DNA of 47,054 bases from Azolla pinnata (Eukaryota; Streptophyta; Polypodiopsida; Salviniales; Salviniaceae): contig JBBBWG010027912.1 in assembly GCA_037176905.1 (NCBI GenBank), positions 2,355 through 49,408 of the forward strand. Direction: 5' to 3'. The position numbers were made by a program, and so were the translations under genes. The notes beneath the pieces are model-generated. The model was not told the DNA's origin. It was given only the letters and a program-made list of their open reading frames with translations, and ran no database searches. Shown one piece after another: positions 36,240 through 47,054 of the stretch; the first letter of the stretch is position 1; the number at the start of each line of letters is the position of its first letter.

Positions 36240-37060
36240 ATGATAATTCAGCCCCATTGATAATTCAACCCCATTGATTCGCCCATCATCACTCACTTAT
36301 GAATAAATTAAGATTATCATTCTGCCCTTAATCATTGATTAATCAGCCCATCATCACTCACTTATGAATTGAGATGATCATTCTGCCCTTAATTATTGAT
36401 TAATCAGCCCATCATCACTCACTGACGTATTAATTGAGATGATCATTCTGCCCTTAATCATTGATTAATCAGCCCATCATCAGTCACTTATTAATGGAGA
36501 TGATAATTCTGCCCTTAATCATTGATTAATCAGCCCATCAATCACTCACTCACTTATGAATGAATTAAGATGATAATTCTGCCCTAAGTATTTACTAATC
36601 AGCCCATCATCACTCTATTAATTGAGATGATCATTCTGCCCTTAATCATTGATTAATCAGCCCATCATCACTCACTTATGAATTGAGATGATAATTCTGC
36701 CCTGAAGTATTGATTAATCAGCCCATCAATCACTCACTGACGTATTAATTCAGATGATAATTCTGCTCTTAAGTATTGATTAATCAGCCCATCATCACTC
36801 ACTTATGAATGAATTAAGGTGATAATTCTGCCCTTAAGTATTATTTATTGATCAGCCTATCATCCCTCACTTAATTGAGAATGATTCATCCCATACGCCC
36901 ATCATTAATCAACCTATCATCACTTACTATTTGAGATGATTCAGCCCAAACCTTTAAATTGAGATGATTCAGCCCAAACCTTTAAATTGAGATGATTCAT
37001 CATTAATCAGCCCATCATCACTCACTTATTAATTGAGATGATTCGGCCCGTAAGTATTAA
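36240..37060. repeat. 57-70 bp AT-rich minisatellite, at least 9 clear units
   Basis: The consensus contains ATTCTGCCCTTAATCATTG, ATTAATCAGCCCATCATCAC and TCACTTATGAATTGAGATGA. ATTCTG starts at 36319, 36380, 36445, 36506, 36576, 36633, 36694, 36760 and 36825 (spacing 61, 65, 61, 70, 57, 61, 66, 65). Both ends decay into shorter, diverged units. No open frame survives across it. Confidence 0.95.
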
Positions 37061-37730
37061 GCGCATGTTGTAACCTGCCGGTTTTTTTCTTTTTTAAGCT
37101 GCCGCATTTAACACATTTTTGTCATATGAGCTCAATTTTAGAAAAGCTATTAATTTCAATGGATGGGAAACATGTTAATTTCAATGGTGAACTTCCAAGA
37201 ATTTGCATTGCCATTTTAAAAATGATGTCCAAATACATTATTTCCAGAAGGAATGCTCGGCTCTCCCCTGCATTAATCCTGTGATTTCTTCTCCCGCGCC
37301 ATATTATTTTGCTTCTACTTCCTTCCTGATACACAAAATACCTTATGATTAGGTATGACAGCCTTATGGGTGATCAGAATCAATTGGCAATCGCGGGCAA
37401 ATGCTGATGACGATGGTAATGTGCAGTAATAATGTAAGATATACATACCGATTTGGGCACATTTATAAAAGAAAAACCCTACAAATCATGTCATCGCACA
37501 GGTAGAATGATCCATTTTTTTCCCTCATCGATCGGCACCACTAGCAAGGAAATCATCAGAATAGCCAATTCATCCAGTGTACACACCTTTGCTTATAACT
37601 TGTGGTAGAGCGTTGATTATGATCTGTGCCATCAGCTGTACAAGCTGAAACATTTAGTGAGCATTTCTTTTTTTTTTCTTGGTGGGGGGGAGAGGGGAGA
37701 CTCCAAAATATATACATACATTGCATGGCC
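37061..37730. other. 3' flank of the fibrillin-type gene
   Basis: AT-rich, no gene recognised. It probably contains the 3' UTR of the minus-strand gene that stops at 37731. Confidence 0.4.
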
Positions 37731-39516
37731 TTATAGAACCTTCTGAAAGACAAAGGTTTGGCCAGAGCTACTGCCGCGATGGACTCGGAGCGACTTATCC
37801 AGATACACAGTTTCCCACTGCCTATCGCTTTGCAGCGTTATCGGTATCGAGATGCCGAGCAGAGGCAGATCCTCCCTCAGATGAGATCCAAAGATTTCGA
37901 TGGGCCGTGCCAAGATCGTCTGGAAGCTTACAGATGCCGATCCTTGGCTATTCTTGAGGCTTTTCCATGTCCCTTCCACTGACACTTCCATGACAGCCAA
38001 TGGCCCCAATCTAAAGCAGAAGAAAGAGAATAAGCATGAGAATCAAAATGAGGTTGGTCAAAATCATAGTGAAGTGACAGAATCACAATGAGATTAGAAT
38101 TCTCAAAAACCAGAGTTATGAAGCTTTGGAAAGACCACGTGGTGACAATCACAATGAGACCAGAACCCTCAAAAAAGCAGAGTTATGAAGCTTTAGAAAG
38201 ACCACATGGTGACAGAATCACAATGAGACCAGAACCCTCAAAAAAAATGAGACTAGTAAAGCTTCGCAAGGATGAGACCAGAACTCTCAAAACCAGAGTG
38301 GTGAAGCTTCAGAAAGACCAGAAGATGTCATACTCTATTTTCTCATGAGCTTCCATTTGATGGGCCGGGAACCAACTATGGGAGCAGGGGCTGATGATAA
38401 AGCAGCAGGAGAGATGGGTATATCCTTTTATGCCTGCAATGGCTAGATCAAAACATGCCTCTGTTTTCACAAGTTATCATATATACAGTCGCTGTAACCT
38501 AGGTGGTATTTTAGGGCCTCAGGATTCAGGGTTTCGGGTCCCTCTGGCCTTTGCGAGCAATTTAGATCCATCAATTCTTTCTTTCCTATGATGAGAAGTT
38601 TCCTCATTATTTAATGGCTACTTTGAAAGCAATGATTCTCTCTATTACTCGGCCGTGGCGGTTCTCTAAACTAATGATTCATCTGCTGCCAGCTTCAAAC
38701 GGATTAACACACATGTGATTTTAAATCTTTGTTAGGTGTTGTCTCACAGGTTCAATCAATTAGAAACATTGACGCATATCTTCTCTTAAAGAAAGATACA
38801 AATGTGTTTTTTTCCATCCATCATAAACAAATTGAGTTTGGTTATAAATTGAGTTTGGTTATATACCTCACTTTGGCAGTGTTTTTCGCCTTCATGGGTT
38901 CCCCTGCTTCATCATCTTCGTCCAGAGAAGTTGCTGACGCTCTCGACTGTCTCCGCCAAACCTTTTGGCGCCTGTCGCTGACTTCCACGCCAAAAAGATC
39001 TAAATTCCGAAATTCTAAGAACTGCTGAGGCCGGCTTTGTCCCAATGCATCGCTCACATAGCTGAGAGCAATAATCGTATTTAACTGTTACTTTTATTGT
39101 TTGATCTTTACACTAGTACAAATCTTGTGCTAATGATGATGATTATGATGATGACGACGCATTATGGCAATAGTGACAGGCCCACTGTTTATGTGAGACA
39201 AAAACATCATTCGGCATCTGGAACTAAAGATACAACAGAAAGAGTTGTAGACATATATACAAAACTTACATCAGCGTCCAGTCTCCATCCACATTCAATG
39301 CACTCATCAACCTATTGCTATTGATGGAATTTGAAATAGAAGGATTCAATTGTTGTAATCTTTCCAATATCCTACTGATTTCTTTCCTCGTTTGGGCTTG
39401 ATCTGCATTGGATGACGACTGCCATGCTAGCTACACAAGAACAAAACATCTCCTGCATTAGTGCTTACGGAATGAATTCACTATATCCATCTGCATATAT
39501 ACACAGACAGATAGAC

Positions 39517-39549
<33 letters not shown>

Positions 39550-42500
39550 TACGGATAGATCATACAACAAAAAACCTCATCATCCATAGATCAATAACTG
39601 ACAGCAAAACCAAAATTCAGACGTACCTTCCCAAGATCAGACACCATTTTCAATAAAGATGATTTCAGCTCAATCCTTTCAAGTTCTTCTTTAACTCTTA
39701 ATGCTTTAGCTTGCGCCTCTGCTGACAGCTCAACTGCAGTACCTGTTTTTCTACATCAAGTAAAACAATGCTGACAAGCTTCATCTCTATGTGGTTCCGT
39801 ACTTTCTAAACATTCAGAGTATTGATAAGGCTTTATTTATGGTTTACCATCATCAATATACCAAAAAACTGAAAATGCCAGTAATCAGAATTTGACAGAC
39901 ATCTGCGTAGTGGTTGAGAAAGGAGCTATTCTGAGCCCCTTGTATTGTGTGTTTTGTTAATCTGAACTGCAGCTCATCAATAGTGCAATCTACCATAGGT
40001 GAAGAAACTACCTTGCATGCATAATAACATTATTCTTGTCCTTTGAGAAATCACAAGCTTCAATCTACAAGGATACACATTGTCATCTTACAAATAGTGG
40101 CTAATGACCAGGATTATGCCACCACCTCAAGCCCACTACCAAAACTCTACATCTCACCATGTTCGATTTCAAGCAGATCATAGCATGTTATGATATCCTT
40201 ATGTTAATATCTCTATCACAAGTATCATCAAAAGCCTTATGTTTATTTCAATTACCGCAAACAGCTGAGTTCAGTTTACTTGGCAGGGCGAGATTGCAGC
40301 CAACCTAGTGAAATTCATGACTTGAGAGCTAGTGGGCATCATTGTTTAAATGGTTTACTCCAAACGGATTGGGACTTGGGATTAGAATGATGAGGATTAA
40401 GACTTGACTCAAAGAAACCCCAACTAACCTTTGTCTATTTCCAAACCAGAGGCAGCGGTTGCTGTGGAGCAAATAAGCATGATAGACAGAAATAAATTTG
40501 ATAAGATAAGATCAAGAAAAGATACCTACGGTCGTCTCCATCTTCCTTTTCACTATTTCGTGACATTTGCCTGAAATACATGTATTAATTTTGGTATTAG
40601 TAAAAGCAAAAATGTGGCACATGGTTTAGCGAAGCAATCGACAATTTAGAAAATATACGCAGAAGTGCAGATTACAAGCCATGACCCCCCACTGGTAGCT
40701 CTTATATCTTACCGGTGGGTAAGACAGTTTCAATCACAAAAGAAAGAAAGAAAGAAAAGGAAACATCGTTTAAGAAGGCCAAAACAAAAAATATCTCAAA
40801 GCTTCCCCATCTCAAACGAGAATCGAGACAACTACACATAAGTGAGAGAGTGAGAGAGAGAAGTTACCACAACATAGGAATCATGACAAACGGTGTCCAG
40901 ATTAGCCATCTCTCACCTAAAGAAACAAGAGTTGAAAGCTCAAATGCAGCAACCTGTGTAAAAACATTACTGAACCAATAAGATTGATAACAATAGCATT
41001 ACTTGGTGCAGCAATAATTTGATTTTGATCCTTTTACAGATGAGGGACAAAAAAAAAGAGGCTAGCTAACCCTTTCAGCTGCTATTTCGAAAAGCCCTTG
41101 AATGCTTGTTCCTGCAGAGTCTATCAAGGATAAAGGATCCATATTCGACAGCTGCAGAAAGTCACATACTGTTTTCATCACAATGTTTGCCGCCTACTTT
41201 TGAAAAGAAGAAACTAGATCAAGATGCACTACACACGAACCGCATCAACAATTGATGGCCAGAAATCCTCAGAGTTATCTGCCAGATCAGCTTGCAAATC
41301 CGTCAAATCCTTCTGCACAAATCAATCAGAAACATATCCAAGACTTTCTGCTTTTATTTATTTCGAATGGCGAAGAAAAGCTGAAAATACAATTTTCAAT
41401 TCTTTTCTTTGAGACAGCACAATTTTAAGAGAACGCATACAATCAGTAAAGACAGCAATGAAACGTTTTAACAAATCGTCAAAAATGAGAAGTATTGAAA
41501 TCCCAAAAGCAACCATTCATCCCACTCGATGTTGGACACACGGAGTAGAATCAGCTTGAACATTTTGGGCGTGAGATTGAATGAAAGCTACCGTCATTAG
41601 ATAATAACAGTACTAAAGCATAAGTAGACAAAATGACTCAATTTACCTCACCATTGATTACAGACTTCAGTTGTTCAACAGTCTCTGGCGTAACCTGAAA
41701 CCACAATACTACAAATCTCATATATAATAAATGCTTGTGCATAAGAGTTCAACACGATTTCTTAGCTAATATAATAATAAAACTGGGTTCTCTTTTTGAA
41801 ATCTTTCCTTATAAACTAACTTTACCAATAGAAGCCCTAAAAGAACACACATTAGAAAATATAATACCTTAGATCATCTCAATATGATACTACGAGTATA
41901 CCACACTAAAATAGAAGAGTGCATCATTCAGTGTTCGAAGTTTTGTAAAGTGGGGTTACTGGGCATACATAAAGAAAAGCATATCCCCGTCCGTATATAG
42001 ACAACCATTGGATCCATAGAATACATTTCACTGTCATATATGTCACATGGCTCATAATAGCTTGTCCAATATGCAATGGCAGAAAGGCATGGTGATAAAT
42101 GATAAGGAGTCGGATGCTTTATCTGTATGGAATTCGATTATTGATTGCATGTCAATAAAGAAACAAGCAAACATAAACCAACCTCAACAAAACATTGTGC
42201 TAAAGGGGCAAAGCTCACAAAAGAATGGGTATCCATGCATACATGCTGTGTGACAATATGGATATATATACATAGAGAGAGAGAGAGAAAGAAAGATATA
42301 TTAACGTCTTCTTAGTCAATATGACCCCATTTAAAATTGGCTCTCAAGCTATACGCTACTTTCCAAATGAAAACCAAATTATTAGTAAGGAAATGCGTAC
42401 CACTGTTTGACCACTGATAACTGTGACAAGTCTATCAATTATCCTGGACGATGCATTACCTTCAGCGAGGCGCTCCAAAAACAAGGCTAACTGCCGAATC

Positions 42501-43410
42501 TGTAAATGAGATGGTTGGAATCTTTGACCTTAGATCTCATCAATGTGTAAGAAAATAGAAATGATGCTAGGCTTTGGTAGCCCATAAGATGGAACAAAAT
42601 AAGTGTATGCTAAAACTGGGGTTTTGAAGAATCCTCCTCACTTGACTAGTGGGCTGGGCGAAGGCGACGCCATTGGAGATGTCAAACACTCCATGAGTTA
42701 ATGTGACAGAAGGAGTTGTCAGCAAAGTGGTCAGTATGATGAAAACCATCAGCCCTTTCCTCGCTGCCAATGGAATTTCCTTTAAGAAATGGTTCAAGAC
42801 ATTATCTGACATGCGTTCTTTTCCATGGTTCCGTGCACGTGCCCATTTAGGGAGCTCCTGATCATTGAGATGGTACTCATCCTTCACATTTCTCAGATTT
42901 GAAAGTGAAGCAGTCCATGGATGTGTCGACGGCAACGACGATGATGACGATATCAACAATGAAGCCCAGCGTGGTAACTGCAATAATGATAAACGCATCG
43001 GTGCCAATGCTGATGTTGATGCTGATGTTGATGCCGATGATGACACTGGTGTAGATGTCGATTGTGATGCTGATACTGATGTCGACGTCGATGTCGATGT
43101 TGATGTCGATTGTGATGCTGATGCTGATGTTGATGGCTGTGTTGCTGATGGCTGTGTTGATCGTCGACATCGTAATGGTGATGTTGATGGCCGTGTTGAT
43201 GCCGATGTCGACGATGATGGAGACGCGAACGACGACACTGCTGACGATGATGCCGACATCGCCGGAAACAAAGAGCACGCAGCTGAAGATGCGTGTGATC
43301 CCGTGGAATTGTCATTGTAAAGCCGAACAACAACGGGCTGCGATGAATGGCCTCGATACCTCTCATTGCAATCACGAACACTTGCTCTGTCACAAGAAGA
43401 AGAAGAAGAA

Positions 43411-43443
<33 letters not shown>

Positions 43444-43577
43444 GAAAGAGCAGGGAGACAAAAGACTGACCTTATGTGGTAGGGTTTGTTCAGCGAGAGG
43501 GAAGGAGCCCTGAAGCAGCAAGCATTGACGCAATGGAGAGGCTCGAGGTGGAGCAAGCGGAGCCCAGATTCAGCCAT
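37731..43577 (-). CDS. Plastid fibrillin (PAP)-domain protein with a long N-terminal helical extension
   Basis: Fibrillins bind lipids in plastoglobules and thylakoids. Exons with matching phases: 43577-42642, 42499-42401, 41694-41647, 41312-41241, 41151-41071, 40953-40868, 40570-40530, 40461-40429, 39742-39627, 39430-39270, 39061-38872; last exon 38010-37731 (TAA). A link between 38871 and 38011 is missing; 38663-38622 (NRHGRVIERIIAFK) is a candidate exon. Start: ATG at 43575-43577 in a good context (CCATGGCT); the frame is open further up, but only a GTG is there. The N-terminus (about 200 aa) is Ser/Thr-rich, transit-peptide-like, with repeat-coded poly-Ser and Ser/Thr/Ala runs, ending in a hydrophobic span and AFAQP. 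Then come a helical region, a membrane-like segment (WLIWTPFVMIPMLW), a coiled coil, and the fibrillin domain: LQQLNPS, DGDWTLIYVSDALGQSRP, LGPLAVMEVSVEGTW, and ending WETVYLDKSLRVHRG...FVFQK. About 700 aa, against 250-400 for usual fibrillins. Confidence 0.8.
38090..38320. repeat. About 65-bp tandem repeat in the intron before the last fibrillin exon
   Basis: Units reading AGACCAGAACCCTCAAAAA..CAGAGTTATGAAGCTT.AGAAAGACCACATGGTGACAGAATCACAATG occur about 3.5 times, with length variation. Confidence 0.9.
39505..39550. repeat. (GATA)n microsatellite
   Basis: About ten GATA/GACA units, in the intron between the exons 39742-39627 and 39430-39270 of the fibrillin-type gene. Confidence 0.97.
42985..43275. 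repeat. Triplet/hexamer repeat coding Ser/Thr/Ala runs in the fibrillin N-terminus
   Basis: GATGTTGAT/GATGTCGAT/GATGCTGAT units on the plus strand. Read on the minus strand, in frame with the gene, they give SASTSTSTSTSVSAS-type sequence. A separate ATG/GAA run at 43392-43445 codes poly-Ser. The many plus-strand Asp/Val frames here are shadows. Confidence 0.9.
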
Positions 43578-43759
43578 GGAGGGGAAATCCGGAGCCTTGG
43601 CACAAGCATGGGGGATCGATCGATTTCCGAGCTTCAGAGAAGGAAAGGGAGCTAACCACACTGCCCACAGAGAAAGAAGAGACGGGAAGGGAAGGGGGGG
43701 AGAATTTTTGCGTGAAAAGGAGAAGACCCACGTTTCCACGGCCCCTTTTTCTGCGAGCT

Positions 43760-43884
43760 CAAATGGCTATGGCTATGGCTATGGCTATGGTGGACACAAG
43801 CTGCAATGTCCACAGAGCCTCCTCTCTGATTCTGTCCCAAAAGTCCATGTCCCATGGCCATGGCTATGGTGGACACAAGCTCCA

Positions 43885-43939
<55 letters not shown>

Positions 43940-44190
43940 ATGATCTCCATGTCCATGCCCATGCCTGTGGCTATGGCTATGGTTGTACACAAGCTTCCAC
44001 CAGACATGGCTATGGCTATGGCTATGGTTAACACGAGCTTTCAGCAGACATAGCTATGGCCATGGCTATGGCTGACACAAGCTTCCAGCAGGCATGGCTA
44101 TGGCTGACACAAGCTTCCACCAGACATGGCTATGGCCTACACAAGCTTCCACCAGATTTGGCTATGGCTATGGCTATGGCTGTGGCAAAT
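43760..44190. repeat. (GGCTAT)n clusters, a CT tract and an about 40-bp repeat upstream of the fibrillin gene
   Basis: Six or more clusters of ATGGCTATGGCTATGG are separated by ACACAAGCTTCCACCAGACATGG-type spacers (for example 43985, 44077, 44107, 44138). A (CT)n run lies at 43889-43936. It lies 180-600 bp upstream of the minus-strand ATG at 43577, i.e. in the probable promoter. Confidence 0.9.
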
Positions 44191-44717
44191 GATGGATCTA
44201 CTCGATTTACCTTCATGGTTCCAGTATATTGCCACATTCATGACTACCAAAACGTATCTGCGTGTAGGTAGATTGATGAAAAACATAATCTGTGTCTCTT
44301 GGGTACTTTGATTAAACCATCTTCACCAATTTGCCATCGAAAAACATAACCAGTGTATCGGCTGAGCAAAACACCTTAAACCATTCCCCTGACCTCAAAT
44401 CAATCACAGTCTCTTGTAATGAAGAGATTAAGAAGAAACACAAAGTGTCCTTTGGAATATGTTGATCATAATCATAATCATAATAATAATAATAATAATC
44501 CTTGATGCTTGCTGATTTGCATCTAGATAGAAATGGTGGAAAAATAGTGACAAATATATCATCATTCTTATATAGAGCTCTGGAATCGAACACTTTGATA
44601 TGTACCATCAGCACAGGTGCAGATCGATGTCAACGCACACGCAAGCATCGATCCCCCCCCCCCAAAAAAAAAAAAAAATCGGAGTTAAGTAAGAATTACG
44701 AAGGAGCAAAAAGCTTT
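44191..44717. other. Region between the fibrillin promoter and the DUF1068 3' end
   Basis: It holds an AAT/ATA-rich run (44465-44500) and a C10A14-type homopolymer junction (about 44647-44679) that could be an assembly weak point. No gene recognised. It should include the 3' UTR of the DUF1068 gene. Confidence 0.45.
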
Positions 44718-46876
44718 CTACTTTCCGGCATTAAAGAAAGAGTTTGACTGCCCATCATCACCGCTAAGTCTGATTCGGCTAAACAGGCTTTGCCGGTCAC
44801 CTTTGTCTCTCCACCCTAATTCTCTAGCTCGCGATTCCCACATTGCAGAAACCTTCTTCTGAGCCAGCAAGGCAGCTTCCGACTTCTCCCTTGCTTCCTC
44901 GCACGTCTCCATCCCCGCGTTGCATTTCTCAGCCTCCTTCTGATACTGGGACGATAGCTTCTTGGCATCCAGCAATGCAGAATCCGCATGCCGCTGAGTC
45001 TCTTCGGCTACACTCTCTTGTAATTTGAGCTCCTCCGACAGTAACTCCAGCGACGTCTTGTCCATATCCTCTTTAAGCAGCGGATCAACCTTCTCGCAGT
45101 CTGACGAAGAAGAGGACACACGAATCATGTCGAGCTTTAACATCGTGAACAAAAATCATGTATACCATCAGCCTTTCTAAACGCTTTGGTATGCACTAAC
45201 ATGGACACTCATTCAAATCCAGCTGACACCAGCAAAGTATGTCAATCCTAACATGGCCATTTATAAAACATGTATCCTGATGTGAGCACTATCATTGAAA
45301 TATGCATCATACACCAATCACAGCACATACGGACAAATAAGCACTAAATATATATCGATGGATGAATAGACAAATAGCTGCGTATGTACGTTATCATGAA
45401 CTAAATGGCATGTAGAAACTCAATATAAGCAAAGTAAAAAAATCACCAGGGATTGGAACATACCTAGTGATGGTGTATTTACAACCCCTGCAGAAAAATC
45501 ATTCAAGAAGATGGGTGTCAAAATTTATCGCCAAACATTTTTCCAAGATACAACATTTTATGAAAACACGTGACAACTTGTGAGTTTATCAAAGCAGCGC
45601 TACAGAGGTAGATACCCATGAAGTAGATCATAAAATATGCCATTGCAAATTTAGCTAACTAGCAATTTACTCAACCATGTTCTTCTGTTTTACAAATTTT
45701 TTAATGCTATTTGCAGCCTCACACAGACATGTACTCCAAATAGCCACAGAAATTCCTCACAATCAATTAATTTCCTGAAATGGAGCAAAACATAGAGAAT
45801 TGGACATGAAAAGAAGTGTCATCTATGTCTCAGCTGGCAGTATCCAAATGAACCATGGACATAGTGTACAAACCATTTAAGACTTTGTAGGACACATCTC
45901 TCCCTAAATTCTCATAAGCCAGCAATTTGCATTAGGAAGTTCAAGAAAGAAAATAAATACAACAAGAATTGAAGTACCAGACCTTTGACATGTCTCACAC
46001 ATCACGTACCATAGGTCTCAATCAAGAACCAACTTTAACAACAAAAAAATCTACTCTTCCTATAGAGAAGGAGATCACATAAATATTGAAGACTTGAAAT
46101 ACATGACTAGATAATGATGAGAACGCATCTTTCCCTCCTTAATTATTAATTTGACTAAGATCTCACAAATAAAAAGCATTTCATGAGAGAAGGCATTGTA
46201 AAGCAATATGTTCGATTTCTTATCAGACTTGAACAGAAAAAGAAGCGGATTTGACAAGAAATGATGCTGTAATGTATATTCAACTTCCAAATTCTGGACA
46301 GAGGCTGATGCGCCCAAAATTCATTTCCTTTGCCTGAACATTGTGAAAAACAAATTGCAATGCATATATCCAATCCTCCAAGAATCTCAGAATCACCACT
46401 GAAAATTTGTATACATACACTCTATCTTCCTGAAATTTCAGCTCCGTCCCTAGGCATTGTGAAAAACTAAAGAGACTTCCGTGGAGTTTGAAACCCTCAA
46501 TCCACAAGTTCAACCCTCGGATAAACTCAGCATCACCACTGATAAATTTCAGGCATACAGACAAGATCCAAATTGGCAAGCCATTTCTATGTCCATAAGC
46601 TGCTTTCTCGATTGATCCAAACAGCAGTCAAGGAATACAAAAAGAACTGCATAGTGGATGTAAGTAAATACCTGGAAGCAATGCTGACTCCGTATCAGCG
46701 AGGCATTCACAGGAACATGGAGGGCAGACGGAAGAAGACGCCATGGATTTCTTCACAATAGGCCATGATATCGATGGACCAATAACATAATAGGCAGCAA
46801 CAAACCCGAAGAGCAGGAAAATGAAGATCTTCAGTCCAGACAGGCCTGAACCTCCAGATCCCTGTGGCGGAGGCAT
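44718..46876 (-). CDS. DUF1068 plant protein (single membrane anchor plus coiled coil), 3 exons with a microexon
   Basis: DUF1068 proteins are plant-specific membrane proteins of poorly defined function. Exons: 46876-46672, 45487-45464 (24 nt), 45100-44718, total 612 nt, 203 aa, phases exact. Residues 1-14 are Gly/Pro/Ser-rich; a membrane anchor follows (LKIFIFLLFGFVAAYYVIGP), then a Cys-rich CPPCSCEC motif and the microexon (GVVNTPSL). The C-terminal half is a charged coiled coil with the family signature ALLDAKKLSSQYQKEAEKCN, then GMETCEEAREKSEAAL and MWESRARELGW. The ATG at 46874-46876 is the first in frame and places the anchor where the family has it. Both introns have GT/AG ends. The long first intron (1.18 kb) contains imperfect 100-bp-scale repeats at 46300-46560. 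Confidence 0.93.
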
Positions 46877-47029
46877 GTCTCTGACAGGAACCGGCGGTAT
46901 TTCTTCTAGAGAGAAGGATCAGTTTGGCCTTTCCCGGAATGGTCCCGCAAAATTCTGGGAGAAGAGGATTTGCAGAAGCCCTTGGGAAGCAGATTCACGG
47001 CCTCCCGGAGAGGAAAAGCCGCAGAAACA

Positions 47030-47054
47030 TGGGGGAGGGGGGGGGGGGGGGAGG
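47030..47054. repeat. G homopolymer at the window end
   Basis: A long run of G with single A interruptions ends the window, in the 5' leader or promoter side of the DUF1068 gene. Confidence 0.9.

Noticed and set aside
36240-37060. Regularly spaced repeats resembling a CRISPR array
   Set aside because: Repeats and intervening parts are both conserved between units, lengths vary from 57 to 70 bp, there are no unique spacers, and the genome is a plant nuclear one.
40868-41151. A suspected frameshift between two fibrillin-gene exons
   Set aside because: Recounting showed the exon ends in AGG followed by GTTAGC, so phases match and no frameshift is needed.
42865-43320. Asp/Val-rich plus-strand frame of 151 codons
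   Set aside because: Antisense to the Ser/Thr/Ala repeats of fibrillin exon 1; no splice or domain support.
43578-43739. Upstream extension of the fibrillin-type protein to 43739
   Set aside because: The codon at 43739 is GTG, not ATG; the ATG at 43577 has a good plant context and gives a transit-peptide-like start.

Overview
This is nuclear DNA of a land plant. Every gene is split by canonical plant introns, the families are plant ones (PSPG-box glycosyltransferase, BSL kelch-phosphatase, plant NC2-alpha, fibrillin/PAP, DUF1068, an ATXR3-type SET protein), and the interstitial telomeric repeats are of the plant TTTAGGG type. One gene encodes a sperm-tail PG-rich repeat (STPGR) protein, a family of flagellated cells. 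That points to a plant with swimming sperm: a bryophyte, lycophyte or fern, or less likely a cycad or Ginkgo. I cannot name the species.

Layout. 1-1611: 159-bp tandem repeats in an intron, then the last exon (+) of a UDP-glycosyltransferase. 3060-6733: the 3' part of an ATXR3/SDG2-like H3K4 methyltransferase (-), with introns but carrying a nonsense codon, two frameshifts and a lost post-SET cysteine, so probably a duplicated pseudogene. 7190-8085: an array of about 48 bp units. 12621-21285: an intact 21-exon BSL1-type Ser/Thr phosphatase (+), 994 aa, with an unusual Ser/Pro-rich N-terminus. 22871-24984: NC2-alpha/DRAP1 (-), convergent with BSL1. 27175-31012: an STPGR protein (-), 10 exons, about 435 aa. 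31200-32360: a degenerate telomere-repeat array just upstream of it, with a 100-N assembly gap. 34595-35198: a possible small Gly-rich secreted or membrane protein (+). 36240-37060: a 57-70 bp minisatellite. 37731-43577: a plastid fibrillin-domain protein (-) with a very long N-terminal extension. 44718-46876: a DUF1068 protein (-) with a 24-nt microexon.

The genes are ordinary, mostly housekeeping plant loci and do not form an operon-like system. The noncoding space is unusually rich in minisatellites and microsatellites, several of which run into coding exons and lengthen low-complexity protein segments (BSL1 N-terminus, STPGR N-terminus, fibrillin N-terminus). All exon models come from reading splice sites, phases and family motifs by eye. 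Phases close exactly for BSL1, NC2-alpha, STPGR and DUF1068. The fibrillin gene has one unresolved stretch (38011-38871).
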